From an uncultured Flavobacterium sp. (GTDB lineage: Bacteria > Bacteroidota > Bacteroidia > Flavobacteriales > Flavobacteriaceae): DNA of 64,000 nucleotides. The notes beneath the pieces were generated by a model, which was given only the letters and a program-made list of their open reading frames with translations, did no database searches and was not told the origin of the DNA. Of this stretch, positions 24,925 through 34,660 are shown one piece after another. The translations under genes were made by a program, and so were the position numbers. Location: positions 1,736,001-1,800,000 of the forward strand of contig NZ_OX638201.1 in assembly GCF_951805225.1 (NCBI RefSeq), given 5' to 3'. Each line of letters opens with the position of its first letter. The first letter of the stretch is position 1.

Positions 24925-26463
24925 ATGGCAGGAGGAAAATTAACCCCTAGACAAAAGATGATTAACCTGATGTATCTGGTTTTCATCGCAATGTTAGCAA
25001 TGAATATGTCAAAAGAAGTATTATCTGCTTTTGGCTTAATGAATGAAAAATTTGAAAGTGCTAATACTTCTTCAGAGCAAACAAATGATGGTTTATTGAA
25101 ATCTTTAGATCAAAAAGCAGCTGAAGCAAAAGGAGAATTCGCAACTGAGGCAGTTATTGCTCATAAAGTTAAAACAATTTCAAAAGAATTTTATACATAT
25201 ATCGGTTCTCTAAAAGGCGATATTTTAAAAGGATTTGAAACCGACAAAGAAACAGGAAAATTACCTTATGAGTCTATGGACAAAGGTGATACTATCGACA
25301 ACTGGTTTACAGGTGAAGGATATACTGCTAAAGGTAACGAGGTAATTTCTAAGATTGAAAAATATAAAGCAGACATGAAAACTGCTTTGAAAGACAAAAA
25401 GTATGCAACTATTATTGCCGAAATTGAAAGCAAATTTGATGTTTCAGATGTTGCAAATAAAGAAGGTTTAAAAGATAAATATTTAGCTTATCACTTTAAA
25501 GGTTTTCCAGCTGTTGCTTCATTAGCTAAACTTTCGGCTTGGCAAAATGACGTTCAAAAAGCAGAATCTGATGTTTACAGTGCTGCTTTAGGGAAAGCTG
25601 CAATAGCAGAAGCTTCTTACAGTAAATTTCAAGCAATTGTTGTTTTAGATAAAAATGCTTATTTCCAAGGTGAAAAAGTTACTGGTAAAGTAGTTTTAGG
25701 TAAATATGATCCTAATGCTCAATTTAGTGACTTTAAAGGTCCTGGAAAATTAGTAAACGGTCAAGCTTTATTAGAAATGACCGCAGGTGGAATTGGAGAG
25801 CAAAAAATTGGTGGTTCGTTCAATTTTGTTGAAAATGGTAAACCAATCAATCTTCCTTTTAATGGAACTTATGTTGTAGTACCAAAACCAAATTCTGCTA
25901 CAATTTCTGCAGACAAAATGAATGTAGTTTATAGAGGTGTTGTTAACCCAATCTCTGTATCATTCGCTGGTGTTGCGGATAACAAAGTTGTTGCTAGTGC
26001 TCCGGGATTATCTTCTGCTGGTAAAGCAGGAAAATATAACATGAGTCCTGGTTCAGGTACTGAAACGACTATTTCTGTAACTGGTACATTGCCAAACGGA
26101 GATCAGGTTACAGATAAGAAAACATTCAGAATTAAAGGTATTCCTGGGCCAACAGGAACAATTAGAGGTGAAATGGGTATCGTTAAAGGACCTAGATCTA
26201 ACTTAGAAATTGCTACGATTGGTGCTAATTTACTTGATTTTGATTTTGAGGTTGGTTTAGAAGTTGTTGGATTTAACATGAAAATTGCCGGACAACCTAC
26301 AGTTGTTGTTAGCGGTAACAAATTAAATGCACAATGTAAACAAGTTCTTTCAAGAGCAGGTAAAGGAGATCAGGTTACTATTTCTGAAATTAAAACTAAA
26401 CTTGCTGGAGCTGGTAGTTATTTACTACCAAGAACTGCACCCGTAATTTACGAAATACAATAA
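24925..26463 (+). CDS. gldM: GldM-like type IX secretion / gliding protein
   Basis: 512 residues, the usual GldM length. The N-terminal MAGGKLTPRQKMINLMYLVF with a single membrane helix (about 14-33) inserts in the GldL ring. The periplasmic part comprises a helical domain (to about 225) and three Ig-like domains that reach the outer-membrane GldK/GldN ring. Motifs include YLAYHFKGFPA, NAYFQGEKVTGKVVLG, VYRGVVNPISVSFAG and a C-terminus LPRTAPVIYEIQ. All domains are intact, so it should be functional. The partner gldK and gldN genes are absent from this window. A strong terminator closes the operon. Confidence 0.94.
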   Translation: MAGGKLTPRQKMINLMYLVFIAMLAMNMSKEVLSAFGLMNEKFESANTSSEQTNDGLLKSLDQKAAEAKGEFATEAVIAHKVKTISKEFYTYIGSLKGDILKGFETDKETGKLPYESMDKGDTIDNWFTGEGYTAKGNEVISKIEKYKADMKTALKDKKYATIIAEIESKFDVSDVANKEGLKDKYLAYHFKGFPAVASLAKLSAWQNDVQKAESDVYSAALGKAAIAEASYSKFQAIVVLDKNAYFQGEKVTGKVVLGKYDPNAQFSDFKGPGKLVNGQALLEMTAGGIGEQKIGGSFNFVENGKPINLPFNGTYVVVPKPNSATISADKMNVVYRGVVNPISVSFAGVADNKVVASAPGLSSAGKAGKYNMSPGSGTETTISVTGTLPNGDQVTDKKTFRIKGIPGPTGTIRGEMGIVKGPRSNLEIATIGANLLDFDFEVGLEVVGFNMKIAGQPTVVVSGNKLNAQCKQVLSRAGKGDQVTISEIKTKLAGAGSYLLPRTAPVIYEIQ

Positions 26464-26512
26464 GACAAATATTAGATCTGACACGATTTTAAACTGTTAG
26501 GTTTTTGGAAAT

Positions 26513-26551
26513 AAAAAAGGTTTAATGATTAATTTCATTAAACCTTTTTTT
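26513..26551. terminator. Terminator of the gldL-gldM operon
   Basis: A 16-base perfect stem, AAAAAAGGTTTAATGA with its inverse TCATTAAACCTTTTTT, encloses a six-base loop and ends in a T run, 50 bp after the gldM stop. The A/T symmetry would also let it stop the convergent glycosidase operon. Confidence 0.93.
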
Positions 26552-26581
26552 ATTGTTTTTTTTACAATCTTGTCATCCTTT

Positions 26582-26650
26582 GAATATAGTACGCGGATGA
26601 CACGGATTCACTTCGTGAAAACGCGGATAAAAACGGATTTTTTTATTTTA
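26582..26650. repeat. 69-bp direct repeat, copy right of gldLM
   Basis: Same element and orientation as 23760-23828. It is followed to about 26720 by related sequence (AATCCGCATAATCCGTGGGC), which also appears near 53075-53105 upstream of the GH30 gene. These look like dispersed CGGATT-type repeats. Confidence 0.85.
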
Positions 26651-26735
26651 CTCGTAATGCTATTTGCAAATAATAAAATTAAAATCTGCGAAGACCCGTT
26701 CAATCCGCATAATCCGTGGGCAATTTTCATGAAAT

Positions 26736-29003
26736 TTATTTAATTGGTCTGTCTTCTACTCTAGTTCCCCATTTCTTATTGGGTTTTGATCCCATTATAA
26801 ATTCTAAAACTCCGCCATTATCAATATCTGATTGATTAATAAAGGTTTTACTATAACTTTTGCCATTTAATTTGGCGCTTTGGATATAAAAATTTTTATC
26901 AGAAACATTGTTTGCTATAACTTTAAAAATCTTTCCGTCTTTCAATTCAATAGAAGCTTCTTTTAATAATGGCGATCCGATAACATAAATACTACTTGCA
27001 GGATTAACAGGATAAAATCCCATTGCGCTAAAAATATACCACGTCGAAAGTTCTCCGCAATCATCATTTCCGGAATATCCTGATGAGGTTGTATTGTACA
27101 TTTTTTTCAAAATCTCTGAAACATATTGTTGCGTTTTCCAAGGTTGACCAGCGTAATTATATAAATAAGCAATATGATGACTTGGTTCGTTTCCGTGTGC
27201 ATATTGACCAATGAAACCGGAAGCATTGTCATTAACTTCTTCGGGTTTATCTTCTAAGGTGAAAAAAGTATCTAGTTTTTTCGTGAAAGCATTGTCGCCG
27301 CCCACTAAACCTACAAGCCCTTTTACGTCTTGTGGAACATACCAAAAGTATTGCCAGCCGTTGCCTTCCGTAAATGGATATCCGCCGTTTGCGCCATATT
27401 TTAATGGATCGAATGGACCAATCCAATTACCTTTATCGTCTTTAGCTCTGAAGAATCCAATTTGTTTATCGTATAAATTTTTATAGAATTGAGAACGTTT
27501 TGTAAAATGATTATAATCGTCTGTTTTGCCTAGTTTCTTCGCTAATTCAGCTACACACCAATCATCATAAGCCATTTCTAAAGTTAATGAAACGGACTGA
27601 GATTTTAGATTCTCCGGAATATATCCGTACTTTTCCCAAATACCAAATGGCGATCCCGGATGTTCACGCATCGCCGAATTCTTTACAGCTTCAAATGCTA
27701 TTTCGGCATCAATTCCTGACAGATTTTTAAGCACGGCATCAACCACCACCGGAATGGCGTGATTGCCAATCATGCAATAATTTTCCTGTCCCCATAATTG
27801 CCAAATTGGTAAATATCCAAAAGCTTTATAATACGCCAACATACTATTTACAAAATCAACTGAACGTTCTGGTTGCAAAATAGTGTACAAAGGATGCGCG
27901 CCACGATAAGTATCCCATAAAGAAAATGTCGTGTAATATGGTTTTGATGAATTTCTGGTCGTAAAATCGGCTGATGGATAATCTCCGCTAACATCTGATA
28001 AAGTGTTTGGCTGAATACAAGTATGATATAAAGCGGTATAGAAAATTTGTTTTTGTTCTTGTGTTCCTTCAATTTTTATTTTTCCGAGTTCTTTTTCCCA
28101 AACAGCATCGGTAGTATTTACAATTCCTTCAAAATCCCAATTAGGAATTTCAGCCTGAACATTCAAACGTGCATTTTCGATACTGGTTGCTGAGATTCCA
28201 ACTTTCACCAAAACTTCTTGTTGTTTTGAAGTATCAAAATCTAAAATTGCCCGAATTGCATTTCCGTTAACTATTTTGGGATTGTCATAAATATTTCCAC
28301 CATCCGTTACATGATTATGGATTATAGGTTGCGAGAATTCAGCGTGGAAAAATACTTTTCGCATTGGCGCCCAACCTGTAATAACACGATAACCTTCAAT
28401 TGTATGATCATTAGGAAATGAGATTTGTGATGCAATTATGCGCGTATTCCAATCTGATTTTTTCATCGAATGATCTAAATCGATCACAATATGTGCTTCT
28501 TTATTTTTAGGAAAACTGTATTTATGAAAACCTGCGTGTGTAGTTGCTGTAAGTTCTGCTTTTATCTGATAATCTAACAATTCGACGCTATAATAACCGG
28601 GTTTAGCCGATTCTTCATCATGAGAAAATTTTGATTGATAGGCATTTTGTCCGGCTTCTTCCTTAACTATTGCACCACTAAATGGCATCAACATAACATC
28701 GAATAATTCTGCAACGCCGGTTCCGCTTAAATGTGTGTGACTGAAACCTGCAATAGTGGTGTCGTTATAATTATAACCACAAGCAACGCTCCAATCTGGA
28801 GTATTTCTGGTATCTGGACTAAGTTGCACCATCCCAAACGGAACTGTTGCTCCGGGATAATTATTACCTGAAAGTGGCGATCCGTGTGCTGCTCCAGTTC
28901 CTATAAATGGATTGACATGCGACGTTATTTTTTCTGTTGTTTGCGCTCCCAGAATTATTGAACTTAGAAATATTCCGCAGAATAATATTTTATTTAAAGT
29001 CAT
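26736..29003 (-). CDS. Glycoside hydrolase family 92 (alpha-mannosidase type)
   Basis: A 755-residue secreted enzyme with signal peptide ending LGAQ. The GH92 start is VNPFIGTGAAHGSPLSGNNY, followed by PGATVPFGMVQLSPDTRN, GYNYNDTTIAGFSHTHLSGTG and, in the helical barrel, WQLWGQENYCMIGNHA and GNDDCGELSTWYIFSAMGFYP. Family members are calcium-dependent inverting exo-alpha-mannosidases acting on N-glycans and mannans. It is the last gene of the minus-strand locus running from susC at 39245. A GACAGG hairpin lies in the 89-bp gap before it. Confidence 0.95.
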   Translation of the reverse strand: MTLNKILFCGIFLSSIILGAQTTEKITSHVNPFIGTGAAHGSPLSGNNYPGATVPFGMVQLSPDTRNTPDWSVACGYNYNDTTIAGFSHTHLSGTGVAELFDVMLMPFSGAIVKEEAGQNAYQSKFSHDEESAKPGYYSVELLDYQIKAELTATTHAGFHKYSFPKNKEAHIVIDLDHSMKKSDWNTRIIASQISFPNDHTIEGYRVITGWAPMRKVFFHAEFSQPIIHNHVTDGGNIYDNPKIVNGNAIRAILDFDTSKQQEVLVKVGISATSIENARLNVQAEIPNWDFEGIVNTTDAVWEKELGKIKIEGTQEQKQIFYTALYHTCIQPNTLSDVSGDYPSADFTTRNSSKPYYTTFSLWDTYRGAHPLYTILQPERSVDFVNSMLAYYKAFGYLPIWQLWGQENYCMIGNHAIPVVVDAVLKNLSGIDAEIAFEAVKNSAMREHPGSPFGIWEKYGYIPENLKSQSVSLTLEMAYDDWCVAELAKKLGKTDDYNHFTKRSQFYKNLYDKQIGFFRAKDDKGNWIGPFDPLKYGANGGYPFTEGNGWQYFWYVPQDVKGLVGLVGGDNAFTKKLDTFFTLEDKPEEVNDNASGFIGQYAHGNEPSHHIAYLYNYAGQPWKTQQYVSEILKKMYNTTSSGYSGNDDCGELSTWYIFSAMGFYPVNPASSIYVIGSPLLKEASIELKDGKIFKVIANNVSDKNFYIQSAKLNGKSYSKTFINQSDIDNGGVLEFIMGSKPNKKWGTRVEDRPIK

Positions 29004-29043
29004 TGTTTAGAATTAAATTAGTAAAACATGATTAGAAAACATT

Positions 29044-29076
29044 AGATCTGACAGGTTTTAAAAACCTGTCAGGTCT
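29044..29076. repeat. GACAGG hairpin (family B), between GH92 and GH95 genes
   Basis: AGATCTGACAGG and CCTGTCAGGTCT form an almost perfect palindrome over TTTTAAAAA. It is intercistronic, 16 bp after the GH95 stop. It could end transcripts partially or protect the 3' end of the upstream message. Confidence 0.85.
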
Positions 29077-29092
29077 AAATAAACTTTATAGA

Positions 29093-31432
29093 TTACAATT
29101 TAGAAGACGTAATCTCTTTCATTTCTCCGTTCACTTTCACTTTTACCTTTGTTGTTACAGGAGAAAAAACTTCATATTTCGTTACTTTACCTTTTTCCCA
29201 TTTGATGTTTACCGTAAAGTTTCCTTCGGATTTAAGCCCTTTTACTTCGCCTTCGTTTAGCCAAACATCTGGCATTGCAGGCAATAATTCGATAAATCCT
29301 GCGTGACTTTGAATCAGCATTTCGCCGATTCCTGCTGTAGCTCCAAAATTTCCATCAATTTGAAATGGTGGTCCAGCCGAAAGTAAATTTGGATAAACTC
29401 CTCCTCCTGCTCCATAATTGATGTTTGTTGCCAATGTTGGTCTTAATATTGTTTTTAATAATTTATAAGCTCGGTTTCCTTCTTTCAAACGCGACCAAAA
29501 CAACATTTTGTAAGCTATAGACCAACTCGGACCATCATCTCCTCTTATTTCAAGAGTTTTCTTAACTGCTTCTGCAAGTTCAGGAGTGCTTTCAGGCGTA
29601 ATTAAAGATGCCGGATATAAACCGTATAAATGAGAAACATGGCGATGCTGCGGATCTGTTTCTTTATAAGGTTTTAACCATTCCTGAATTCTTCCATCAG
29701 GCGAAATTACTCCTGCCGGAGGCAATAATTTCAATCGTTTTTCGAGCTCAATTTTTAAATCCTTGTCCAATCCTAATTTTGTTGATGCTGAGATTACGTT
29801 ATCAAATAATTCACGAACAATCTGATTGTCAATTGTTGGTCCCATACAAACGTGTGCTTCTTGTCCGTTTGGTAAGAAAAACGAATTTTCAGGTGATACA
29901 GATGGCGAAGTTACCAACCAACCTGTTTCGGGATCTTTTACCAACATACTGTTGTAAAACTGAGCTGCTCCTTTTATAACCGGATAAATTTCAGCCAAAT
30001 ATACTTTATCATTTGAATACAAATAATGGTTCCATAAATTGTTGCACAACCAACCAGAACCTGCTTTTGCAATTCCCCATGAAGCACTTTCGCCAGGTTC
30101 TGTAAAGCCCCAAACATTGGTAATTACGTGCGCCACCCAACCATCGGCATTGTAATAAGCTTTTACGGTTTTTTCTCCGTAAGGAACCATTTGTTTAACC
30201 AAATCTTTCAGCGGAAGATTCAATTCTGATAAATTTGCAGTTTCTAAAGCCCAATGATTCATCTGGACATTTACGTCAAGATGATAATCTCCATTCCAAG
30301 GTGTTTGCACTTGATGCGCCCATAAACCTTGTAAATTTGGTGGCAACAAACCAACTCTTGTACTGCTAATACTTAAATAACGACCATATTGGTAAAACAA
30401 AACCGGAAGTCCTGCATCTGAATCAGAATCTTTCATAAAAGCATCTAAACGCTCATTTGTGGGCAATGCTTTTTTGGCTGGTTTCCCAAAGTTCAAAGCA
30501 ACGCGATTGAATAACTTCTGATAATTTTCGATGTGTGTTTTCTTCTGATCCTGATATTTCTTTTGCATCGCTGAATCCAGAATTTTATCTACTGAAACTT
30601 CGAAGTTTTTATCTTTAAAATCAGTTCCTGCAGAAATAAATAATACGACTTCTGTTGCATTTTTTATTTCGATTATATTATTAGTATATAAAGCATTTCC
30701 ATCTTTTAATTGAGCTTTTACTTTAGCTTCATATTTCATTCCTTTTCCGTCGATTCCATTGTTTAATTGTCCTGACATTACAAGAGAATTATCGCTTCCA
30801 TTTACGGTTTTAAAATGTTCTAGCCGATCTAACTGAACAGTGAAATTCAACTTTCCTTTTTTACTTGAAGTCAATTTGATAAAAGCGGCATCATCACCAA
30901 AACCTGCAAAATATTCACGTTTATACGTTACGCCATCAAGTGTAAATTGCGTTGCTGCAATTGCAGTTTGTATATTCAGATTTCTGCTGTAATTTGTAGC
31001 TTTTGATTGGGTTTTATAATTAAATTTTAAGGTCATATCTCCCAAAACCTGATAACATCCAAACTGCACATTTGCGCCGTCTCCACTTCCTGAACCCGGA
31101 CCTGTACAGACAAAATTTTCATTGATTAGCTTTTCGGCATCGCTGTTTTTATTGGCTAAAAGCAATTCTCTGATCTGAGGCAAAAAAGTATATGCTTTAT
31201 AATTGTTCGCATCTTGTGGTGATCCGCTCCATAAAGTTATATCGTTAAGAACCAATTTTTCAGTTGTGATTCCTCCATCGGGCATAATTCCCAAACGTCC
31301 GTTTCCTAATGGTAAGGTTTCTTCCCATTGAGATGCTGGTTTTGTATACCATAATTCTAACGGATTACTTTGCGAATAGCCTAAAAAAGGCAGTATTATA
31401 AAAAGTAATGATTTATATTTTTTGATATTCAT
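29093..31432 (-). CDS. Glycoside hydrolase family 95 (alpha-L-fucosidase / alpha-L-galactosidase type)
   Basis: 779 residues, signal peptide ending LGYSQ. The GH95 N-terminal domain starts LWYTKPASQWEETLPLGNGRLG. The (alpha/alpha)6 barrel carries the catalytic motif WNGDYHLDVNVQMNHW, where the two asparagines activate the catalytic acid/base system, and PPFQIDGNFGATAGIGEML with the Asp that completes it. The characterised activities remove terminal alpha-1,2-fucose or alpha-L-galactose by inversion. Its place between GH92 and the GH2 gene fits stepwise trimming of a fucosylated mannose-containing glycan (inference). Confidence 0.94.
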   Translation of the reverse strand: MNIKKYKSLLFIILPFLGYSQSNPLELWYTKPASQWEETLPLGNGRLGIMPDGGITTEKLVLNDITLWSGSPQDANNYKAYTFLPQIRELLLANKNSDAEKLINENFVCTGPGSGSGDGANVQFGCYQVLGDMTLKFNYKTQSKATNYSRNLNIQTAIAATQFTLDGVTYKREYFAGFGDDAAFIKLTSSKKGKLNFTVQLDRLEHFKTVNGSDNSLVMSGQLNNGIDGKGMKYEAKVKAQLKDGNALYTNNIIEIKNATEVVLFISAGTDFKDKNFEVSVDKILDSAMQKKYQDQKKTHIENYQKLFNRVALNFGKPAKKALPTNERLDAFMKDSDSDAGLPVLFYQYGRYLSISSTRVGLLPPNLQGLWAHQVQTPWNGDYHLDVNVQMNHWALETANLSELNLPLKDLVKQMVPYGEKTVKAYYNADGWVAHVITNVWGFTEPGESASWGIAKAGSGWLCNNLWNHYLYSNDKVYLAEIYPVIKGAAQFYNSMLVKDPETGWLVTSPSVSPENSFFLPNGQEAHVCMGPTIDNQIVRELFDNVISASTKLGLDKDLKIELEKRLKLLPPAGVISPDGRIQEWLKPYKETDPQHRHVSHLYGLYPASLITPESTPELAEAVKKTLEIRGDDGPSWSIAYKMLFWSRLKEGNRAYKLLKTILRPTLATNINYGAGGGVYPNLLSAGPPFQIDGNFGATAGIGEMLIQSHAGFIELLPAMPDVWLNEGEVKGLKSEGNFTVNIKWEKGKVTKYEVFSPVTTKVKVKVNGEMKEITSSKL

Positions 31433-31465
31433 AATTATTATTTTAAATTATTTTGCAATGTTTAT

Positions 31466-31500
31466 TAAACCTGACAGGTTTTAAAAACCTGTCAGGTTTA
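31466..31500. repeat. GACAGG hairpin (family B), between GH95 and GH2 genes
   Basis: TAAACCTGACAGG with exact inverse CCTGTCAGGTTTA; the outer bases differ from the copy at 29044 but pair within this copy. It lies 16 bp after the GH2 stop, the same distance as the copy after GH95. Confidence 0.88.
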
Positions 31501-31516
31501 CGTTGAGAATAATTTC

Positions 31517-34462
31517 TTATTTATTATAAGGAATCGCTTTTATAACTGGTTTTTCTCCGTTTTTCAAAAGCGTTTCGTCAAATTCTATGATAACTTCTTT
31601 GCTTTCTCCTTTTAGCAAAGTAAAATAACTATCACTAACAATTGCCGGTAAAATTTGCGCTCCAGTTTTATCATTTAAAACTTGAATATGAATTCCAAAT
31701 GCTAATCCTGAAGGACTTGAAACTTTAGATTTTATAACATATTTCCCATTTTGTTTTACAACTTTACTGGAAACAGTTACGTTTGTTTTTGGCAATTTAT
31801 TCAAATCTGTGAAGTCTTTCATATTAGAACCTCTCCAATAAAAATTTTCGCTAACCAATTTGTTTTGAGCATCTTTTAATTTTAATCTGATAAAATGTAC
31901 CGGACTCAAATCTGAAGTATTTGTATTGGTTTCGGCTCCAAAAATTTTGAAATCATAAAGCGAATATCCCCAACCTGAACCTCGTTTTATACCTAACATT
32001 CGAACATAACGCGCTTTTACTTCATCAAACGAAATGGTTTCAATACCTTGTTTTCCTTCTTTTATAACGCTTGCATCTGTCCAATTTTTTGCATCTGTAC
32101 TAGTTTGAATTTTATATTCTTTTCCAAAAGCATTTTCCCAATTCAAAACCACACGATTTACAACATATTCGTTTTCAAGATCAACGTAAATCCATTCGTT
32201 ATCTGTTGAATTACTTGCCCAACGACTGTTTGAATCTCCATCTGTAACGTCTCTCGTATTTCCTCCATCTGTTGAAGAAGCTGTTGCATTTTTCTGAAAA
32301 GCCAAATCTTTTTGATTCGAATAAAACGGAATCACAAAACTTTCTGTTGCAGTATTCGAATATGACTCTACAATCGCTTTTTGGTTAAATTTTGCAACTG
32401 ATTTTCCATCTAAATTATAAACCGTTGCTTCGGCATTTAGATTTTTAAAATCAGTTCCTGTTGTATTAATTACTTTAACCGAATTATTAACTGGATTCCA
32501 CTGAATGTGTAATGGTTCACAAGCCGATTTTACGCCCCAATATGCTCCGGTTAAATCGTAATAATAATCATAAGTCTGCCAAACCATACTTGGATATGAC
32601 GATTGACTCATCCAGGTCATAATTCCCGAAGCATCTTCCCACATATGATCTAACCAGCCTTCGTACATGGCTTTGTTGGTTTCGATATTTAGCAATTGCG
32701 CTTTTGTGGTATATTCTTCCAGATTATTCGGTTTTCCGTAACGTTCTGTGATGCTTTTATCATAATTATCAGGCGAAGCGTTAAAGGCTTTTTGTCCAAA
32801 GAAATGTTTGTCCCACATATCATTTCGTGGCCACCAATCTTTTTCAGGTATAAATTTCTTGAAACTTTCGATATTAGGAAAAACTGCTGTACCAATTTCA
32901 GTTCTTAATCCCCAACCTGGTCCATCTCCGGTTCCTACATAAGTCGCAGGATATTTGGTAAAATAAAACCTTGGATCTTTATTTCCCCAAAGTCCGCTTC
33001 CGCTCAGGTTTCCTGTGTTTGAGCATGGCTGATAATATCTGTCATTATTATCGAAAGTTTTGATATTTTCGGCAATCCAACCGTTAAGCGGAGGTTGAGG
33101 AACTCCTTCATTATCTCCACACCAAACGGCTATACTTACATGATTTCTTACTCGTTTTATTTTTTCGACAACATTGTTATTAAAAGCATGAATATCTAAT
33201 GGTAAATTAGGATTTGCATTTAGCCAAAAATCATCCCAAACCATAATTCCATATTTATCGCACGCTTCATAAAATTCATCATCTGTAGTTGAACCTAACC
33301 AGTTACGAATGATGTTGTAATTCATTTCTTTATGAAGTTTTACTTTTAGATCGTATTCATCTCCTCGGCAACGAAGCATATATTCGCTCATTCCCCAGTT
33401 TCCTCCTTTTAGAAATACTCGTTTTCCGTTTATCGAAACATGTAAAACGCCTCCTTCTGTATCATAGGTATATTTTTTAATTCCGAAAGTTACTTTTTGA
33501 GCGTCTGAAACAACATCTCCAATTTTAAAAGTAAATTGACAAGTATATAAATTAGGATCTCCGTAACCATTTGGCCACCATAATTTTGGATTCTGAATGG
33601 CTAATTCCGGAAATTGTTCTTTGCTTAGTTTTATGTTTGTAATGGCATTTGCATCCAAACTTATTTTTTTAGAAAAAGTAATATTTCCAGGCATTATAAC
33701 TCCTGTCAAAACTCCTTCTTGATTTTGTGCCGAAGAATTTTTAAGATCTACTTTTATTTCAAGATCTGCGCGTCCGTTTGACGGTAAATCTGTATGAATC
33801 CAAGGATCTATAATGGTAATTTTATTGGTATTACTAAGAAAAACATCATCTGTAATTCCTGAGTTTAATCCCGGAACATACGGCATCCAATCCCAGCCTG
33901 CGCTCGAAATATAAGTTGGACTTCCGTAATTATTTAAAGGTTGTTTTGGAATACTTACCAAAATTGCCAAGACATTTTTTTCTTTGCGATGCACCAATTT
34001 GGTAATATCAAATTTACCACGTTGCATCATTCCACTTAAAGTGGCTATTTTTTTTCCGTTAAGGTAAATATCTCCTTCACGATTGATTCCTTCAAAATTT
34101 AGCCAGACAATGTCTTTTGTGAAATTCTCCGGAACAGTAAATTCAGAACGATACCAAAAACTACGATCATATTTTGATTTATCTACCTGATAGATATTAT
34201 CGCCATAATTGGGATCTTTTTCTATTCCGCTTACGACATATGAATTAAAAATTGTGCCCGGAACAACGGCTTTTACCCAATTTGTATCGGAATAATTTGA
34301 AGTGAATATTTTAAGACTATCCTGCCCTAATTCTGCTTGTGGTTTTAGCTTCCAAACAATATCAGAAGAGTTTAAACTTACTTTGTTTTGAGAATAAACG
34401 CTGAACGATAAAGCATTTAAAATCAATAATATTGTATAAATCTGAATATTAATAAACTTCAT
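31517..34462 (-). CDS. GH2 beta-mannosidase-like enzyme with inserted discoidin domain
   Basis: A 981-residue secreted protein (signal peptide ending SVYSQ) with the GH2 sugar-binding, Ig-like and barrel domains. The barrel has WLGSTTDDEFYEACDKYGI, the acid/base region IAVWCGDNEGVP and the likely nucleophile region LRTEIGT. The arrangement, including GYWGVKSACEPLH-like sequence, recalls mannosylglycoprotein endo-beta-mannosidases that cleave Man-beta-1,4-GlcNAc, but exo-beta-glucosaminidases are close relatives. A complete F5/8 type C (CBM32-like) domain sits at about residues 715-850, inserted inside the C-terminal beta-domains, since GH2-type sequence resumes after it with FYWRGSNMKDF. No T9SS sorting domain at the end. 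Confidence 0.88.
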   Translation of the reverse strand: MKFINIQIYTILLILNALSFSVYSQNKVSLNSSDIVWKLKPQAELGQDSLKIFTSNYSDTNWVKAVVPGTIFNSYVVSGIEKDPNYGDNIYQVDKSKYDRSFWYRSEFTVPENFTKDIVWLNFEGINREGDIYLNGKKIATLSGMMQRGKFDITKLVHRKEKNVLAILVSIPKQPLNNYGSPTYISSAGWDWMPYVPGLNSGITDDVFLSNTNKITIIDPWIHTDLPSNGRADLEIKVDLKNSSAQNQEGVLTGVIMPGNITFSKKISLDANAITNIKLSKEQFPELAIQNPKLWWPNGYGDPNLYTCQFTFKIGDVVSDAQKVTFGIKKYTYDTEGGVLHVSINGKRVFLKGGNWGMSEYMLRCRGDEYDLKVKLHKEMNYNIIRNWLGSTTDDEFYEACDKYGIMVWDDFWLNANPNLPLDIHAFNNNVVEKIKRVRNHVSIAVWCGDNEGVPQPPLNGWIAENIKTFDNNDRYYQPCSNTGNLSGSGLWGNKDPRFYFTKYPATYVGTGDGPGWGLRTEIGTAVFPNIESFKKFIPEKDWWPRNDMWDKHFFGQKAFNASPDNYDKSITERYGKPNNLEEYTTKAQLLNIETNKAMYEGWLDHMWEDASGIMTWMSQSSYPSMVWQTYDYYYDLTGAYWGVKSACEPLHIQWNPVNNSVKVINTTGTDFKNLNAEATVYNLDGKSVAKFNQKAIVESYSNTATESFVIPFYSNQKDLAFQKNATASSTDGGNTRDVTDGDSNSRWASNSTDNEWIYVDLENEYVVNRVVLNWENAFGKEYKIQTSTDAKNWTDASVIKEGKQGIETISFDEVKARYVRMLGIKRGSGWGYSLYDFKIFGAETNTNTSDLSPVHFIRLKLKDAQNKLVSENFYWRGSNMKDFTDLNKLPKTNVTVSSKVVKQNGKYVIKSKVSSPSGLAFGIHIQVLNDKTGAQILPAIVSDSYFTLLKGESKEVIIEFDETLLKNGEKPVIKAIPYNK

Positions 34463-34507
34463 ATTGTTGCTTAATTGGTTTACAGATTGTAAACATTAGA
34501 AAATAAG

Positions 34508-34583
34508 AATGCCATTTTGGAATAAGTTTTTTCTAACAGAAAACTCACTTAGTACTGTTATTACCTAAATCCAAAATGGCATT
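34508..34583. promoter_or_regulatory. Widely spaced inverted repeat between susD and GH2 gene
   Basis: AATGCCATTTTGGA at 34508-34521 is exactly inverted at 34570-34583, with a 48-base centre. It lies in the 198-bp gap between susD and the first glycosidase. An intercistronic hairpin here could lower glycosidase expression relative to susCD, or stabilise the susCD message. A second short palindrome (ATCACGTGAC-type) is at about 34609. Confidence 0.55.
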
Positions 34584-34660
34584 ACTAATCAAACTGTGAT
34601 TAACCAAAAATCACGTGACCAAAAAAATAAAAAATTACATTAAAACTATTTTTAAGGATA

